NCBI GenBank assembly: GCA_949987565.1
Contig: OX465102.1
Span: forward strand, 28,549,768-28,613,767
Direction of reading: 5' to 3'
DNA from: Luidia sarsii
Taxonomy: Eukaryota > Echinodermata > Asteroidea > Paxillosida > Luidiidae
Length of the DNA: 64,000 nt
This document shows positions 11,801 to 26,800 of the stretch, one piece after another. Position numbers and translations under genes: made by a program. The notes beneath the pieces are model-generated. The model was not told the origin of the DNA. It saw nothing but the letters and a program-made list of their open reading frames with translations, and did no database searches. The stretch's first letter is position 1, and every line of letters begins with the position of its first letter.

Positions 11801-14800
11801 GATCAAAGAGAAGGGCAAGGAGTAGGGTAGGGATTAGTGACAAGAGGGGGAAAGATCAAAGAGAGAAGTGTGAAGGACTGAACACAAAATAAGGATTATC
11901 AGAAAGCTGCATGGTGTTAGTCATTACCCTCCTGGATGTTGAGACCATGTGGTTGAATAGTCTGAAGACGCTTCATCCACATTTTTTTATTTTTTTTGCT
12001 TTTTCGGAAAGTTAACATATTGGAGAAAATTTTGATATCATTTGAAAGTTACATGTAATGGTACACTCTTTCACATCATTAGAAAATCTCAAAATCTCAA
12101 AAGTGGGGGTTATTCCTCATTATGATGTGCCGGGTCACATTTGTGCTAGGCCGAAGACGTGAAAAATGCTTTGCAGATTTTTATGCTGTTCAAAGCAGCT
12201 CGACGCAATGGGATCCTTTGCTGATCTATAATTCATCTGGAAATATTACCAGCCAAGTTTACTTGTCTTTGCTCTGCATGATATTGACCACCCACTGATA
12301 CTTATATACTTATTTTTATTCTTAATTATTTTTTCAGTGGCGCCAACAAATCCCCGGGGACAAGTTTACTTGTCTTAGCTCTGCATGATATTGACCACCC
12401 ACTGATACTTATATACTTATTTTTATTTTTAATTATTTTTTCAGTGGCGCCAACAATTCCCCGGGGGCCGTCTGCTGGCATCCCAATTCCCAATGTTCCA
12501 GGTAACCATAAGTATGATCTGCATGTACATGTATATCAACCAGTGTTGTTCCCTCTATTCCGTGTTTGTTTACAGTCTGCATGGAAGTGACTGCACACAC
12601 ACATACAGTACGTTGGCCAGCGGCCGTTTCAGTCGGGCGGTAATTGCTGGTCCCAGCACAGCATGGCGCCACTCGGTTTTAGTTACGCTTGTCTGTCCGT
12701 TCAGTGAGGGTGGGTGCTCGCTATGGCGTGACGATGCATTGTTACCATCTTCACGGATTGTCGGGTGCAGAACACTAAATAGAGCTCCCATTGAACACTG
12801 TACAAAAACACTCACTTTCAAAGTCAATTATCCCATGCCCAAAAGTCTCTCAGTTCTTGTAGCTATACTTAAAATTGTAGTTTGGACCTTCATCTCTCAG
12901 ATTCTTTTCAATTTTAGTGCTCTTAGCCGATTAGATTTTTTGCTAATTACCCTCAGAAAAAAACACCCCCAAAATGTGTAGCCGTCCAAGCCGAATTTCT
13001 GCAAGGATTTTGGGATGGACCCCTCCACCTCCACAGCCAAATAGGGCCACATTTAAAGCCAGATATGGTCCAAATTACATACCAAATTGAAGAGTGAACC
13101 CCCAGGTTGTCTTAAGCTTCACTTGTTCTACAATGTATCAGTTAATTAGCCTCCAAAGACCCCTTATCAAAAAAAAGTTGTGGGTACACACTTTATGATA
13201 ATCAGCTCGGCGGAGCCATCTTGGATGGATTTTGTGTGCTGCACCCTGTGTGCTTGCTCGTGTGCCGTCCAACTGTGATGCTTTTCGTTCCTGGGCATGT
13301 TCTCCGTGTGGGTGACCCACATGTACAGACATGACTGACAAGGATTCACTGGATGAAAGCTGGGAAGCATTTACCAAGGAAGCAGCCTCCACACCCGTCG
13401 GGTTGGTATACACAGGCTGTCAAAGTCTGTGCACGGAACACATCCCTGGCAATTCTTTGAAATCATGAATTCATGTGTCATTGATGCTTTGTCGGTTGGA
13501 TACATTCAGCTGTGAACATCTGAACCGTGAAAATTGGGTGAATGTCATATTGCCAGTGAAAAAACATGAATTCATTGTGATTTAATGCATTCTTTTAGAG
13601 TGAATTCACCCTGAACATTTAGTTTAGTTTAGTTTAGTTTATTTCTTTTTCCACAGCATCAACCAACAAAGCACATATCACAGAATGTACATCACAAAGA
13701 ATGAATAGGGAAAAATAATAGGGAAAGGACTGGCACATTAAGTGATAACTTAATATAAATAAACATGAATGTGATACTGCAGAGGGACCCATCAAGAAGC
13801 ACAGCTTTTAAGTGTTGGGCCCCATTGCAACACTAGTTGCACTGAGCCGGAAAAGGAATGCTCATGCTAATTTAGACCTCATCTGATCATGACCTGCTCT
13901 TAAAATCACCACACAACTCATCTGCCAGGCAGTTGTGGTCTAGCCCGTGTAATTGTACACCATAGGCTTGTGCATTAATTGCAGTCATTTTCAACCAAGA
14001 ATGTGGCCCTGAATAGACCACTGGTGAAATCACCGTGAAAAGCTGGCGAAGAGCATTTGAGCATGAAAATGTGGTGGAAAACTGCAGTGCATTTTCTGTT
14101 CATGGCAACATGACATTTTCCACCCTTTTTTCAGGGTTTGGATGTTTCAATGGTCACTCGACGACATTCACACTACCACATGGCTAGACTCAAACTATCG
14201 TGGCTAGATTCAAACCCCACAAATCTGTAGCGAAGGTTTTTGACACTTCGTTTTAAACCCAAATAGAAGTGCATGCAGTTTGTGCTTAAAGTTGCAAGTC
14301 CCGGTCGAGCCTCCAAAATACCCCCATCTATGATTGATTGACGTCCAAAGTCGACAGAATTTAGAGGGGGTTTGATGTTGCAATTCCAGCAGGACCTTTC
14401 CCCAAGGCAGAGTCATGACCTTGGTTGTTGCTAATGGTTGGTCACTCGATACCTCCCTCGAAAGAACCCAGCCAATTTACAGGGTAGGATCCCAAACACA
14501 ATGACCAATGGAATGTCAATGACCTGGGGCCAATTTCATAGAGCCCGCTTATTTAGTGGCAAACTTTGCTGAAGCTCAAAATGCCATAAGCCACAGGATC
14601 CCCCTTGCCTATGCTTCACTATCATTTCGTGCTAAGTGTAAAGAAGACTGGGATACAAGCTAAAACTGAAAGCAACTGACATCACACGTCAGGGCATGTA
14701 CGTCGTATGAAACCAGGGCGCATCCCAAAAGACATAATATTGTACGAGAGGTGTCTGTATGGGTCTTGCCCCATTGGCAGACCACATCTCCGTTTCAAAG

Positions 14801-17800
14801 ATACCTGTAAACGCGACATGAAGCTCGTCGGTATTGACCCTAATACTTGGGAAGATGTAGCCGACAGTCGTCAACTGTGGAGAGCTACTGTTAACGAAGG
14901 TGTCAAGAGGGCAGAAACTTCATGGAGTGTTCAACTTGCTGACCAGAGACCTAGGAGGAAGGCAAGGGCAGCATCTGCCTCAGCATCTGACTTAGCACCA
15001 ACCTCCCACATCTGTAAGAAGTGCTCTAGAGACTGCCACTCCAGAGTGGGACTCTACAGCCATTCTAGAAGCTGTAACTCAACCGAGTAGCGCTACACCA
15101 TCGTCTCTCGAGACGAACGGATGCCAGACACGAGGAAGTCTCTATGAAATTGTCCCCAGGTCTAGGATTGGGGAAAGGTCCTACTAGGGTCAAAACATCA
15201 GTCCCTCTGAATGCTGGAGATTGACACTTTTGTCAGTTAGTAAGTAATCAGTTTGTAAAAGTAAAATTTGTGTAATTTTTCCCCCTTTTTGGGGGGTATA
15301 CATTCTTAGTGGAAAAGTTGTTCTGTTTCTTCTGATTCTTTTTTCACTTTTCCACCTCTACAGCCTAGCGGAAAAGTCTTTCTTTTTGTTTTGATTTGGA
15401 TTTTTTCCCCTCCTTCCTTCTCCTTAGGTATATGAAGTCATAGACAAGGCTCTCTTGACATTCTACGCCAAAGGGCAAAAGATATTTTGGCCAAGCAAGA
15501 TCCCTTTTGTCCTGTCTTGCATTAAAATAATTGGTTGGAGTGGCTCCAAGAATGGTCACAGCAATCTAAATTTGCCTGTTTTTAAATTGTAATTATGCCA
15601 CAACCTTGGGTTCGACGGTATCACCACTTGGCATGTGTCCAAGTTCGGAAAAGGCGTATCAAAAAGTTGCCAAGTGCCATCATGATGTCATCTCATGAAT
15701 ATTTATGAGGCACTAATTCTTGGAGCTTTTGAGCCTCTGCCAGATGTATTTGGGAAATGAAATAAGATGTTGCCGATTGTCTTTATTATAATTTTTCTAT
15801 TTTATGATTGCTCCAGTATAATCAGCCCAAAGCTCAGGCATTCTCTTGCAAAAAAGGTTCTGACAGAAACAGAGAATGAACCCACAAAATGTTCCCGATA
15901 AGATTCAAGCTTTAATGTATAAGTCATTCCTTACTATACGGTACCTGTGTATTCAGCCGTGTATTCAAGATACATGTATGTAGAACATCATTAGTAGTAA
16001 AAGTATGTAGTAAAAGTATATATAGTCATTAAGTGAATGCTACAATTGACTACAAATCGGGACTTGTTTTGTCGGAGTGTCAGGTAATAATTGATATTCT
16101 TTCCTGGTCGGAAACAATTGTCCCATGCACCTACATGTAATGTTTCATGTGAATTTTATTCTTCAAGGCTCAGTGTTAAAGTCACCCATTGTATAAGCCG
16201 CAGATTTTTAACAAGATTTTAAAGTTTTTTTTTATGGGCAAAATCAACGTATATTCCAAAAAATTGAAAACAACCAACAGTGTGTGGGCCTGTAGACATG
16301 TTGATTTAAGACTTCAAGATACTTTATTGTTGTGCCAAAAGAAATTCCTTTCCACACGAATTTTGCTGACACGGCTTGATTCGCATGAGTCGTGGACTTG
16401 CATGAAAGATTGCCTAAAATATTTAGATGTTTCTTTTGTATTTTACCTGCAGGCCTGCAGGGGATGGGATTATGAATACTGGTGCAGGAATGGTGACCAT
16501 TGTGCAAATCCCCCCCCTACTATTGCGTGCATACACTGTAGTTGAAATTACCATCGTCTTTTCTTTCCATCTGTATCATTGATGGTCATGCTATGGATGA
16601 GCAACCGACCATTTAGTCAAGGGAAACGTCCCAGACTCTTTGTTGCCTCACCGGTGGTTGTCGGTGTTTTGGTTTCTTTTCTTTTCTTGTTCACAATAAT
16701 CGTTGTTTTCCTGTCATGGCAAAATGAAGAAGAAGAAAAAAGAGCTGAGTTGCCTGGTACGTGCTGAAAAGCAAGGTCACCTGCTAAAGACTGCAACAAG
16801 CTTGTATTTATTTCAAACCATGAGCTGATCCAGCCCCAACAAAGATGTTTTTTTTCTTTGCCGTTTTTCACAAAAATGGCTTAATGTGAAAAATTTACGA
16901 TGGCATCATGTATTGTCTCTTTCACGAATGACTGAGCAGCTCTAGTTTGTTTTTCCATTTTGGAAACCTTCAACTTTTTGTGATGTTTGATGTATATTTT
17001 ATAATTTCTTCAAAGAAATGTATTGCAGACTGGTCATTGAGTCACAAAGATGTACAGATATGAAGATTTTTCTGACTTCTGCTGAGTGGAAGCTCAATTC
17101 TGCCCCGGGTAAAAGGTCTTGCCACATCAATAAAGATATACAATAAATGGCCAATTGATGGTGTCACAATAAACTTATTGTGATTCCAGTGTGAGACCTT
17201 TAACTTTTTGTGAAATTCAAGGCGTGTTTTGTAATTTCTTCAAGCTAGCACACACGAAAAAGCGTTTGCAGAATTCTGCTAACAGAGGCTGAATTCTGGC
17301 CAGCAGATCAGAAGGTCTCGTTGAGAACCAACCATCTGGGCCCAAATGTCTACAGAGGTGCTTCAGGTTTCCTCTAATTGAAACAAGGTTGCCAACCACA
17401 TTTCATTTGATGCTTGCTGTGTATGTTTGGCTTGTATTTGGATATTGGGTGCTGTCCCTAAAATGTGAAACTATTTGTAGAGCATTTTTAGCTTTAATTA
17501 AAGACCACATTGCACTATGAACATCTAAACCGTGAAAAAGGGGTGAAAATGTCATTTCACCGTGAAACTAAAAAGTCACTGTGATTTCACGGTGCATTTT
17601 ACACTGAATTCACCGTGAAAATAATCCCTTGTCTGACCTGATAAGGACATCGTCAGGTCACTAAAGAGACCGTGAGAAAGCCTTGATTATCTTGGGTGGC
17701 AGGCTCCAGCCATGGGGGGATGGCTAATTCAATTACCAGAAGGGACCATGCACCAGCCCCATAGTACTGTATGGTGTCCTTGTACCTGTCACTTCCAGAT

Positions 17801-20800
17801 ATTTCTAAATTGCCTCTAGCCATTTACCACCAGGAATGTGGCCTTGGAGACCACTGGTGAAAACCGTGAAAATGAACTTGGCTAACTGTTTGCCATGAAA
17901 TAGGGGTGAAAACACGGTGAATTTTCTTTTCATGGCTAAATGACATTTTCACCCCATTTTCACGGTTAAGATGTTCATAGTGTTTGTTTGCAGCTTTTTT
18001 TATCATTTGTACAATCTCTGTTTTTCTCCTTTTTGATTTGATGAGGATTTTCCCAACTGGATGTGCAGTTATCTCTGCATTCTCGTGCTTATCCCGATTG
18101 CCTGCTTATAAAAAAACCCTACACAGGTAGTTCGGATGGGATTTCAAGCTACAGTATCTGATTTCTCGCGCAGACATCTTATCCACCGAGCTGGTGTAGT
18201 TCGTGTTGTGGATCGATGTGTGTGCAGCGTTTGATGCAGTTTTTTGTAAAAGTCAACACCTGTGTTTTTGGTTGCTGTCTCAAGATCCCCCGCCCCAGAC
18301 CGAAGTCCTGAAGATGCTGTGCCCGGGCAACGTGATCAAGGAGACGGATGAGGGGCAGTCCCAGGCCACGGTGATCTGGGCCTCGCCGACCGTCCTCAGC
18401 GAGACAGACGGTCAGCCCCAGCTGACCCCCAGCATCCTGCCCAACTCTCGCTTCTCCATCGGGACCCACCAGGTGCTGTACAGCGCCACCGACAACGGTG
18501 GTAACACTGGCACGTGCTCCTTCACTGTCACCATCATAGGTAAGAGAAATCGCTCACCAAAACCCTCAGCAATCACGATTCTAGTTTTCCATGACTTTGC
18601 TCCTGGCGTAATGTGATCATGAAAATGATTGTTAAACGATTAAACTTCATAAAAATGGTTTTTGAATGATTGCAAGGTCTTTTGTTAAGGAGATAGTTTC
18701 AGCAAGTATTTTGGTGATCATTGTACCAACAAGATTTTACAATATGTGCTGGTGTTGCCAGAATGTTTCAGGTTTAAACTTCTCTTTCCTCGAAGGTTTC
18801 CATGGTGGATAGACACCACTTGGAAGGTTTTTATGTGAGTCATCTCGTTCAGAAAGGAGTATGACAACGGGCAGAGTACACAGTGCCCAAAATGTGGAAT
18901 CACCAGTTCTTTTCAGAGCCCTAATCCTCCTAGGAAGAGATGACATACACGGTCACCACAAACCTTTCACATTATTCCCCTCCCGGTTTCGGCAGATGAG
19001 GAGCCGCCCAGTCTAGAATGTCCACCGGACATGACGGTGCCGACTGACCCCTACTCCATCTCGGCAAAGGTCTACTGGCCGACCCCGACCTTTGACGACA
19101 ACTCGGGCAATGTGAACGTCCACGAGGTCACCGATGAGCCGGGGGATCAGTTCCATGTGGGCAGCCACATCGTCACCATCATCGTGCGAGACGACTCCAG
19201 CAACGATAACCGATGCTCCTTCCTGGTCGTGGTAGAAGGTAGGTCACTTCCTTGATTTGGGGGTTGCCTTGGGGTTTTTTTTGGTGGGGAGGGGGAAGTA
19301 ATAAAAGGTCACAGACGAATGCAAAAATGCCTACCTACTTATATGACCAAAATGCAGATCTGAGGGCCTTATGTTTCACTCCCAGCTTGACCGTTCACTC
19401 AGGCCCTCTGAAATCTGAATTCCCTCCGAATTCTTCATTCTACCTTATGAGGACACTAAGATTAAGAGATTGAATTGCTAAGATTGAAACCCTCTTATTA
19501 GGTCCTCTGATTGTTTTTTGAAATTTGCATTTTTGTCAGTAAAGCATCTTTATGAAATTAACACAAGGACATGGGAAGGGTGATGATTCCTCCCATCCTA
19601 ATTCTTTCCACTGAATGAAGTAGATGTAGTGTAGTGTACACGTAACCCCATAGGATGTGGAACGTTTGTGGTCAGACCGTGTAACCTGAAAGGAGTGTGC
19701 TTGCTGCCTGTTTTCAGATCAGGAACACCCACTGACAGAGTACACACTGTCTGACATTGTGGAGTTATTACCAGCTCTTTTTAGACCTGTACTCCTTATA
19801 ATTAGTTACATTTTTTGGAATATACACATCGCATCACAGCACACGCAAATAACAATAAAGGAGAAACAAAAATGAAAACTGAACAATAATTAAACAAAAC
19901 TAACCTCCAATAATTAGCTACCGTCGTAGGAAACTTGTTTCTGTCAGGAAAGTCGTCTCCGAATTAATTGGATGACAAAGCAGAAAATGAAGAAAGTGTG
20001 ACCAGTCGTGGTTCCCAGACGGGTCTCCATAAAAATCCCTTTGTAATAAGGCTCTGGCTATTAGTTTGATTTATATTCTTAGCATTAAAGCGCCCTCTGT
20101 AGTTAACAGAAACTCTTGTACTGCCATGCCCAGCCCTCGCTTGCTGCATGTACTAGCACTAGTAGCGCATTCTTGGGATACCACATTCCATTGCATTGTC
20201 CCCCGCTTGCTACCACGCCCGAATGCTCTCCAGCATGCACACACATAGCTTTCCTGCTTGCTGTGAATTGGGGCCTGAGGCACTTGCCCTCCAAATGTTT
20301 GAGCTGGACACACCCAGCAACTTGCTCTCTGCTTGAACAAATGTAATCTTAAGCGAGAGTTGTCCAGACTTTGGCACGATCATCGGTCATTCCAGGTGGT
20401 GAGTACACATTTATTTTTTATAAGCTTGGCACATTTTTTTAGTTGTTACCTTCAGGGTTTTTAATTTTTTTACAAAAGGTTTCCCTCCGTTGCTGAAGTT
20501 AGGTTGGACATTATATTATACCATCTAAATGTAATTAATTAAATCGGACTAATATCTGTTACTCATTTAAATCAATAAACAGTGGATAAGATGTTTGTCT
20601 CTCTAAATGCTGAGAAAGAAAAGAAAATCAAATCTTCATGGTTGCACCGTTAACTGACTTCTTTGAATTTAGTTGAACCATTAATTTATAGCGACCACTC
20701 ATATGAATTCATTTTTTTATTTTGTTGTGTTCCAACAGACCCTTGTGCAACCTGGCTGTCGTTTTTTGTTTAGTACAAAGAATAAATTCCACTTCCAGTA

Positions 20801-23800
20801 TTTAAAGTAGCCGCCCGACCACTGGTGAACATTATTTCATTCAGCTTTTGGCTACAAATGGCGTAGTCGGCAGGATGCCATCTTAACAGTTGAAGTGGAT
20901 TTGATAAACAAACAAAACGACAGTCAGACAGAATATCTCCGAGGACTGGGGTTGGGTGACACGGCCGGCACTCCGAGTAACGACCGCGAGGGAGCTCCAT
21001 CGGCACTTCAGCTGTGAGAGGGGCCCATTTTCTGCTTTGGAATCAGAGCCTCTCCTATCGTGGGAGTCCACCCTGCAGAAGTAGCCTATTGCCTACCCGC
21101 AGTGGCAGCAGACGTGTGAGATCCACAAGCTCCATCTGGATCTTCCCAAGCAGCCGCTACCCGACTGTGTGAGGTGGAAGAAGCCAGGGGCTTGGACAGA
21201 GCACGATATAACCAGGAACTGTCTACTCCAAGTATCTCATTATCAACAACAATTGTTCAAAATTAGTTGCCTGTGCAGTAAAGGTTTATGAACAGTTGGA
21301 TGCTACTTTGGAAAAAAAAAACGGTAGTTTGCCGGGTTCTTTGAATTGGATGCAACAGCATAAACGCAAGATCGTATGGAATATCAGCAAGTTGGGGGAG
21401 TCATTAAGTAAAATAATGATAAAAAAAGGACGCTAAATTTTGACTGATCTGCTGATCTTTTCTTTTTCAAGTCAATTTGATTAGCCAATAAACGGCTGAG
21501 TTCAGGCAAAGTGCCGTATGTAAACACATAAGGGCCCTAGTCATTAGAGTATTGTTGCATAACTTTAAATAGTTATACTATTTTGAAATGTTGTAGTCTT
21601 TTCTCTTCTTCCTTGTACATGCAGGTTGTCCATGTGTAATCGTCTACCTGGGTGACCACGGTCGTGCCATTCGTCATACATTGTTGCTGCGAGTGGAACT
21701 CTGCCCATCCATTGCAAGTGCTGCTCGCGTCGCTAGTTGCTGCCATACGATAGAACACTCAACCACAAATCAAGCTGTAATTGTAAGTGCATGCGATATT
21801 TTATGTGCTTGTTCTGAGCAAGGCGCACATGCTAGACGTGTACTAACCTTTTTTTCCCTTGTGTGAGCAGGTTTATCTAGTTAGGTTGTAATTATGGACT
21901 CTAAGGGGGCAGACATGGGACCTAGTGTATCTGAATTGATGTCTGAAATACAGGAACTGCGCGAACTAGTTCATGAAAATCAGGAAACTTCGAAGCCAAA
22001 GAAACCTAGCCCTAGTTACCTAGTAGTTCCTAGTCAGAAACTGTCGTCCTTTTCTGGACAAACCACAACTAAGTTAGAAGACTGGATATATGATATTTCC
22101 ACAGCAATTAAGTCTCGACCTCTAACAAAGGAAGCGGAAGTTGACTTTGCTTTGCAACATCTTTCTGGCCCAGCCCGCGAAGAAGTGAAGTATCACGACA
22201 TGCGCAGCCTGCCTGATGTATTTTCAGTTCTAAGAAGGATTTTTGGAGACCAAGGGTCCAATGTGCAGCTTCAAAGATTGTTCTTCGAACGGAAACAGAG
22301 ACCAGAAGAAAATCTTAGAGATTTTTCCCATTCCCTGTTGGATTTGTTTGGTCGTGCGGCTCGTAAGTCTCCTCAGCTGATGGAGAAGCGGGAGCATTTA
22401 CTTAAGGATCAGTTTGCCGAAGGTGTATCCGATATCTCACTCCGTAAATATCTTAAGAGCAAACTACGAGAACTCCCGACCATGGATTTCTTTGAGCTTC
22501 GTGCAGAAGCTATTGAATGGGCCGAAGAAAGTGAACTTCTTGAGGCCAGTAATTACCCTCCGCACCGGCAAATCCAATTGGAAGCGACAGTTGCTAAGTC
22601 GGACAGTAAGACTCTTTTAGACCTGATGCACAAACAGCAACAGCAGCTCGAAGCACAGCAAAAGCAAATTAGTGACTTAACCAAACTGATGGAACAGAAG
22701 CTGGTAGACATGTCAAATACGCCTCAGGCATTAAATAGGACATCTAACAGCAGCAAAATTAGGTGCGAACACTGTAGCAAACCTGGTCACACCAAAGTCA
22801 ATTGTTTTAAGAGACAATTACAGGAGGCAAACAAGACAATTGAAGAGCTTCGCTCAATTAGCGCTGCAAAGTCCCATCAGGAAAACTAAACTCTCTCTCC
22901 GGTTCGGGTCCTCCGGTAGAGAAGCTCTTTGCGGACCCCCAAATCGGTTCCCCTAGATCTTTCCCTTCTTCTCCTTTTCCTTTTTCTTTTTCTTCTTCCT
23001 CTGCATGCTCTAGTGGAGAGAATTTAGTGGCGGATTGTCCCAAACTTACTGTAAAACTGAGGGGAATTGACATCACATGTCTGCTGGATACAGGATCTAT
23101 GGTTTCCACCATTACAGAAAGATTCTTCTACAGACACTTGCAACCCACTGGAAGCACTATACACCCAAACATCCCTTTCCTTCGTATTACTGCTGCTAAC
23201 GGTTTAGAGATACCGTATGTTGGATACGTGGAAGTTGACCTTAGTTGCGATGGTATCATTTTACCTCAAAGGGGATTTCTTGTGGTCCAAGATCCAGTGG
23301 ATGCGGAATACCAGAGGCAGAAACACGAAATTCCGGGTATCCTTGGAATGAACGTGTTGGGACCTCTAATTGATTATCTGTCTGACGCTCCTCTCCCTGT
23401 TTCTTCCCCTTTACACTTTCTAAGATCTATTTTGAACTTGAGAATAGAGGCGCAAACTAAGGAGCAAGAGATGGAAGCCATGATTAAATCTCAATATCGG
23501 ACTGTATACATCCCTCCAGAAACGTCAGTGACTGTGATGGCAAAGGCCCCGCAGAATATTCCTTTCCAACTTGCTGTAGTCGAGCCATTACGGAACACTG
23601 ATCATTTTCCTGTCGGTGTTCTAGTGGCCTCTTCACTGGTCCGTTTGGGTAATTCTTTCCCTGTGCGAATCGACAACATTTCTAAATCTGGTTTTACTCT
23701 ACGTCCTCACACGAGACTGGGTGTATTACGTGCAGTGGAAAGTGTTGTGAAAGATTCCGAACTAAAATTCACGGTGACTTCCAACGAAATCAAGGTAGAT

Positions 23801-26800
23801 TGCGCTCCTGAGGATACTTTTCCAGCAGTAGACTTGTCCGAGTTTGGGGGAAGCGATGTTGAAAAGGAAAAGCTTCAAGCATTGCTAATAAAACATAAGC
23901 AGGTGTTTGCAACGCATGATCTAGATCTAGGTGATACAGACACAGTAGAACATCGTATTGAAACAACCACCTCAGAACCGATAGCACAAACCTTCAGGCG
24001 TGTACCTCCTAACCAATACATGGAAGTCAAGAAACATATCCAGAAACTTCTTGAACACAACGTCATTAAAGAAAGCTATAGCCCATATGCAGCGCCCATT
24101 GTGTTGGTTCGAAAAAAAGATGGATCTTTGCGTATGTGCGTAGATTATAGGCGCCTGAATGATGTCACCAAGAAAGATGCATTCCCTCTTCCGCGAATCG
24201 ATGAACTGCTCGATGCTCCTGTTGGTGCGAAGTTTTTTTCTTCCTTAGACTTGGCTAGTGGATATCATCAGGTTCGAGTTCGAGAGGAAGATAGAGAAAA
24301 GACGGCATTTGTATCGCCCATGGGATTGTACGAGTACACTAGAATGCCATGCGGCCTCTGTGGAGCACCAGCTACTTTTCAGAGACTGATGCAGAGATGC
24401 ATGGGGGATCTTATGTATCAGATGGTCTTTGTCTATCTTGATGATGTTTGCATCTTTTCCAAGACTTTTGATGAACACATCCAACACCTGGACACTGTTT
24501 TCAATAGATTGAGGCAACATAAACTCAAGTTGAAGCCGTCTAAGTGCCACTTGTTTTGTAAGAAGATATCTTATCTTGGTCATGTGCTGTCAGAAGAGGG
24601 TATTTCCACTAACCCTGATAAGACCAAAGCTATAGTTGATTGGCCAGTTCCTCGCACTGTCAAGATGCTACGAGCTTTCTTAGGCTTCGCAAGCTATTAT
24701 CGGCGCTATGTCCCTAATTTTGCAAGAATTGCAAAGCCATTACACACTTTAGTTGGTCAGTGTCGTAACAGTTCCCCGAAATTATTTCGGAAAGATTGGA
24801 CTCCTGAATGTCAAGCTGCAATGGAAGAACTCAAAAATAAGTTCATAAACTCTCCTATCTTAGCATTCGCAGACTTTTCTAAGCCCTTCATACTGGATAT
24901 TGATGCTAGTTTATCTGGATTTGGCGCAGTGTTGTCTCAGATGCAGGACAAGAAAGAGAAGGTCATAGCATATGCCAGCCGATCTCTTCGAGAAAATGAG
25001 AGAAAAATGGAGAAGTACAGCTCGAGAAAACTTGAAATGATGGCTCTCAAGTGGGCGATAACTGAAAAGTTTAAGGACTATCTCTATGGGTCTTCTTTCA
25101 TTGTTAGAACAGACAACAACCCTTTAAGCTATCTCACCACAGCGAAGCTTGGAGCAACAGAGCAGAGATGGGTTTCTACTCTGGCACCTTATGATTTCAG
25201 GATAGTCTACCGGCCAGGCAATGCTAATCGTAATGCAGATGGCTTATCCCGGCAGTTTCCAAAGGAAGCTGAGGATACATATACGATTTCTGAAATTGTG
25301 GTAAACAGCGATAACTCTCACTTTCCTTTCTCATCTCTGCCCATCGAGCTGCAAGTGAAGGGATTGGAGGATGTTGTACACCTTGGTCCCCTTCGACTTC
25401 GAGCTGAAATTGCCTCTGCTATATCTACTTTTCCTTCTTTTTCAAATTCAGAGTTGATTCAGTTGCAGCAAGCCGATCCTGACCTAGGCTGTTACTTGCA
25501 ATATCACAACTCCATTATAACTGACCATTGTAGAAGGAAAACCGAAACACCTGCGGTCAAAGTTCTTCTGAGGCAGTCAAAACACCTGACTCTTTCTAAT
25601 GGTGTTTTATACAGGGAGGTGACTGACCCAAAGCTTGGCAGTCTACGTCAACTGGTGTTGCCCTCATCACTGAAGACTAGAGTTCTGACTAGTCTACATA
25701 ATGACTTTGGGCATCAAGGAGAAGAGAGAACAATGTCTTTAATTCGTCCTCGTTGCTATTGGCCTTATATGTACAAAGATGTAAAGAACTGGGTTCATGA
25801 GTGCGAACGCTGTTCCATAGCTAAAAGTCCTATACCGACAGTTAAAAACCCCCTTGGACATCTGGTTGCATCTAGACCCCTGGACATTGTCGCTATAGAC
25901 TTTACATTGCTGGAACCATCTTCCGACCGTATAGAAAATGTTTTAGTGATAACTGATGTTTTCTCAAAATTTACAGTAGCTGTCCCAACAAAGGATCAAA
26001 CTGCAAAGACCACAGCAGCTGCATTAGTCAAGGAATGGTTTGTGAAATACGGTGTTCCTCAGCGCATTCATTCCGATCAGGGTCGTCAGTTCGAGAGTAC
26101 ACTTATCCAGCAATTGTGTCAGTTTTATAACATCACCAAATCAAGAACTACACCCTACCATCCGCAGGGCAACGCACAATGTGAGAGATTTAATAGGACG
26201 ATGCACAACTTACTCCGTCCCTTGTCGAACCTACAAAAACGTCACTGGCCTAAATACTTACCTGAACTAGTCTTTGCCTATAATTCAACAGAACACTCTT
26301 CTACTGGCTTCTCTCCTTTCTATTTGTTGTTTGGTCGACAGCCTTTCTTGCCTGTTGACTTGTTGTTAAACAGGAACACATTTCAGGATTCCGATGAGCA
26401 TTGGCTGCTGCATCATCAGTCACGACTCACCGAAGCATACCGTTTAGCACAGGCCAAATTACAGCAAGAGTTGAGCAGAAGTAAGAGGCAGTATGATCAG
26501 AAAGCTAATCCTAACATTTTCCAAGTTGGTGATCTGGTCTACCTCCGTAAACATTGGCGGGGCAGATCTAAGATTCAAGACTATTATTTTCCCGACATCT
26601 ACAGAGTAGTACGACACCCGGACAATAGTTCATTTGTATATGTCATAGAGCTGGCAGATGGTGGTGGCAAACAGAAGACTGTGAATTCGGTGGAACTAAA
26701 ATTGGTCCCTAAATCCCTTCGGAAAGAGACACCCCAAGCTCCTCTTCCTTCTTCAACGCAAGAGAAAATAGGGGAAATATCGGACTCAGGTTCAGATCCC

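Larger units (their letters stand above)
12502..16617 (+). other. Intron with repeats, no further exon seen
   Basis: Between 12520 and 13480 I see unassigned single-copy-like sequence with chance frames only. An old MITE copy occupies 13500-14160, interrupted by an A/T-rich repeat at 13617-13830. A LINE tail lies at 14640-15135, and a hammerhead-family fragment at 15174-15215. The rest, to 16560, shows nothing recognisable. Confidence 0.5.

Noticed and set aside
12493..12981. 162-residue plus-strand frame after the stalk exon
   Set aside because: It begins inside the exon and runs into the intron past a usable donor. No domain, and the phase fits splicing to HYR1 instead.
16460..16545. Possible exon after TTTTACCTGCAG
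   Set aside because: The required phase meets a stop within eight codons, and no donor follows in frame.
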